Assembly (NCBI GenBank): GCA_035048485.1
Contig: CM068581.1
Coordinates: 62,163,393 to 62,227,392 of the forward strand
Reading direction: 5' to 3'
Origin: Pteria penguin
Lineage: Eukaryota > Mollusca > Bivalvia > Pterioida > Pteriidae
DNA: 64,000 bases
A model generated the notes under the pieces. It had not been told where the DNA came from. It saw only the letters and a program-made list of their open reading frames with translations, and did not search any database. The position numbers were made by a program, and so were the translations under genes. Of this stretch, positions 62,041 through 64,000 are shown piece after piece; within the stretch, counting starts at the first letter, position 1, and the number at the start of each line of letters is the position of its first letter.

Positions 62041-62180
62041 ATATATAGAATAAGTGTCTTATTTTGTGTTTTCATGCAGGAATAAAGTACAATGGCTGAT
62101 GCATTTATTAGATATAATGCGCGTTAGCGCATTATAGCTCATAAATGCATCAGATATTGTACTACACTTATTCTATATAT
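62041..62180. repeat. 140-bp palindrome with one-sided insertion
   Basis: ATATATAGAATAAGTGT (62041) pairs with ACACTTATTCTATATAT (62164-62180). GTACAAT.GCTGATGCATTTAT (62088 on) pairs with ATAAATGCATCAGATATTGTAC. The centre is ATAATGCGCGTTAGCGCATTAT. About 30 bases (62058-62087) have no partner on the right arm. Confidence 0.88.
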
Positions 62181-62329
62181 ATGCGCTTTTAACGCCAAAA
62201 TACCATACTGGAAACTTCCATTTCCTGTCTATAAACTGCATCATTAAATCATTCCGGAGGAAAATTATAAATTGAAAGAAACAGCCGTTGTACCATGACA
62301 ACGTAACGTTTATGCAGAATGACATACTT

Positions 62330-62862
62330 TCGTCGAATGTCAAGCACTTTAGCGCAAAATACGACATTAATGACGGCACGCAAGGTTGGAAATGACGAAC
62401 ATTTTTTATGACGTCATTAGCATAACAATCAAAATTCTGCCAAATATCGCTTTCAATGTTGAAAAGTGGGTCAAATATGGGGCGTTATGACGTCACTGAT
62501 CAATGTACTTTATACAGAAATAAAATACATAGGTCTTGAAAGCTTTATCTCAGGCAATTGAGCGATCGTCAAATGCCCGACATCACACATTTTGGCACAC
62601 TTGTTCATTATGATGTCATAAATAAATGGCCCGTCAAACATTAATTTAACTATGACGTCACAATGGACCTACGTGATGGGCGTGGTTAAAGCTGGATCTG
62701 GCGATCCCTCAATACACCGATCCACTTTTCAGCGCAGAAACCGATGTTTGGCGTTCTTTTGATTGTTATGATTATGACGTCAAAATCAAATGTCCGACTT
62801 GTCCAACCTTGCGTGACGTCATCATAGTCGTATTTTGCACTAAAGTGCTTGACATTCGACGA
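62330..62862. mobile_element. inverted-repeat element rich in TGACGTCA
   Basis: The left arm, TCGTCGAATGTCAAGCACTT through GAAAAGTGGG (62330-62473), is the reverse complement, with scattered mismatches, of 62717-62862 (CACTTTTC...AAGTGCTTGACATTCGACGA). The loop is about 243 bp (62474-62716) and contains the segment shared with 57533-57705. At least four exact TGACGTCA palindromes and several near-copies lie inside. No coding capacity was seen. Confidence 0.75.
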
Positions 62863-62878
62863 ATGTGGATCGGTGTAT
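62711..62878. repeat. nested 168-bp segment with 15-bp perfect TIRs
   Basis: AATACACCGATCCAC at 62711-62725 and GTGGATCGGTGTATT at 62864-62878 are exact inverted repeats. They enclose the right arm of the larger inverted repeat. Confidence 0.8.
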
Positions 62879-64000
62879 TACAGTGGTTGTGCATATATAT
62901 ACATGTATGCCATTGGCTATGGGGTTTCAATATTTTGTTGTGTCTAGTATTGTTTTGTTTTTATTCATCATGTATTCATAGCATAATCTGTGATTATATT
63001 TGATGTGTAGATGCTTGAAAATATATGTATTTGGTAACATTTAAGGAATGACTGTCTTTCTTCTAGTTCATGGGGAATGAACTTGTGTGAGAAACAAACA
63101 AATCACGTGAACCGCAAAACGGTTCTCGAATGAGAATATTTACAATGCATTTTAAAAGGTTCAAAATATCAAATTCCCCGTTATCAAACTGGCAAGGACT
63201 GAATTTTTCCTGAAGTGGAAAAGTACTTCGGCTACGCAATATAGTGCGTGTCTAGAATGCTAAAAGATACTCTATCTGTCCAGGTAATTTCTTTAAATGC
63301 TCAAAATTAACAGATGCATTAATTTCGTTATTACAATTCTTATATTTAATTAATTCAATTATGCGAGAAAAGATAAATTAGTACGCATGTGATTTGCCAT
63401 ACGCCGGGTACTACTTCCATGACCCAAGTTCATGGGCTGATGAACCGAGTCTGTTTAGCATGGTTCATCGAAGGAATTAGACTAGCATTGTAAATATTGT
63501 TTTTTAATTTTGTTATCTGGTGTCCTTTATACTGTTTTAGTTTGGCAATTGGTTTGCTCTTCAAATATTTTGGACTTTCTAAGTTTTGCTTCGAGCATCC
63601 CGGAAGAGACATGCAACTGGTTTACTAAGTTGCTGTTATTATAAATAGTCATGATAATTACCATTGGATCGATGAACTGTAAGTTCCCGAGGATATCTAC
63701 AATTCAGTTTTCAGAATTTCGGTACTGGCTTGAAAAATTCTGTATATTGTCCAAAACGTCAGACGTTTCTCCCTCATGTTGAGCTTTGTCTTTAAGATAG
63801 AGTGTCTGTTTTTCTCGAAAGGTCATTTTATACAAATTTGTACATTTTTGCCTCCATGCTTTTTACCTTAAGTGTTGCTGAAGCGACATCATTTGTCAAA
63901 TGTGCATCTGGTGCTTTGAATAATCATGTTCTCTTTGCTATTTTCTGTTTGTCAAAAACAAAATTAATAATCATACAATAATGTTTGTTCAATGCTTATT
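62879..64000. other. no gene seen
   Basis: Unique AT-rich DNA. A small hairpin (TGATGAACC/GGTTCATCG) occurs at about 63438-63471. Confidence 0.4.

Noticed and set aside
63436..63475. CTGATGA...CGAAGG resembling a hammerhead core
   Set aside because: The segment between CTGATGA and CGAA does not form stem II in the required position; it is a simple hairpin (TGATGAACC/GGTTCATCG).

Overview
This window is non-coding or gene-poor eukaryotic nuclear DNA, roughly two thirds A+T, with no operons, no long open frames and no rRNA or intact tRNA gene. The mix of repeats points to a marine mollusc, most likely a bivalve. These are tRNA-headed SINEs whose 3' tails carry GACGTAAAAC plus (ATCA)n, short inverted-repeat elements ending in a GGCGGATC-type sequence, repeat units rich in CCTTGACCTTGACC, a Tx1/L1-like LINE fragment, and many minisatellites. 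The assignment is inference from general familiarity with such genomes; no search was run.

Layout. 1-21 kb is mostly unique AT-rich sequence. It holds a few weak exon candidates (28-199; a phase-compatible + strand trio at 14328-15919), a 280-bp duplication (13.6-14.1 kb), a 115-bp snap-back hairpin (17004-17118), one TIR element (18787-18952) and one SINE with target-site duplications (19047-19291). 21.4-27.7 kb is almost entirely tandem repeat: about 60 copies of a 64/65-bp unit, then a 38-bp minisatellite that grades into a 151-bp (4 x 38) higher-order array. 29.5-34 kb has microsatellites and a 519-bp composite duplication. 35.9-36.95 kb is a large TIR-bounded element with internal tandem units. 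37-43.5 kb is a nest of SINEs, TIR elements and three more minisatellites (30, 36 and 23 bp), with one SINE and one TIR element sitting inside the 30-bp array. 44-51 kb has trinucleotide and dinucleotide arrays, a decayed LINE 5' fragment on the minus strand (46441-46704) and a LINE 3' end on the plus strand (49078-49767). 51-64 kb has another intact SINE with an 8-bp target duplication (55163-55459), further TIR elements, and large palindromes and inverted repeats rich in TGACGTCA motifs (57.5 kb and 62.0-62.9 kb).

The only protein-coding sequence I recognise belongs to retrotransposons. All host 'exons' below are candidates read by eye from splice-site and frame patterns. In AT-rich DNA such patterns arise by chance, so confidences are kept low. 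The most interesting material is structural: the recurrent 5-bp-TSD element family, the 38-to-151-bp satellite transition, the filled and apparently empty LINE sites facing each other in an inverted repeat, and the CRE-rich inverted-repeat element.
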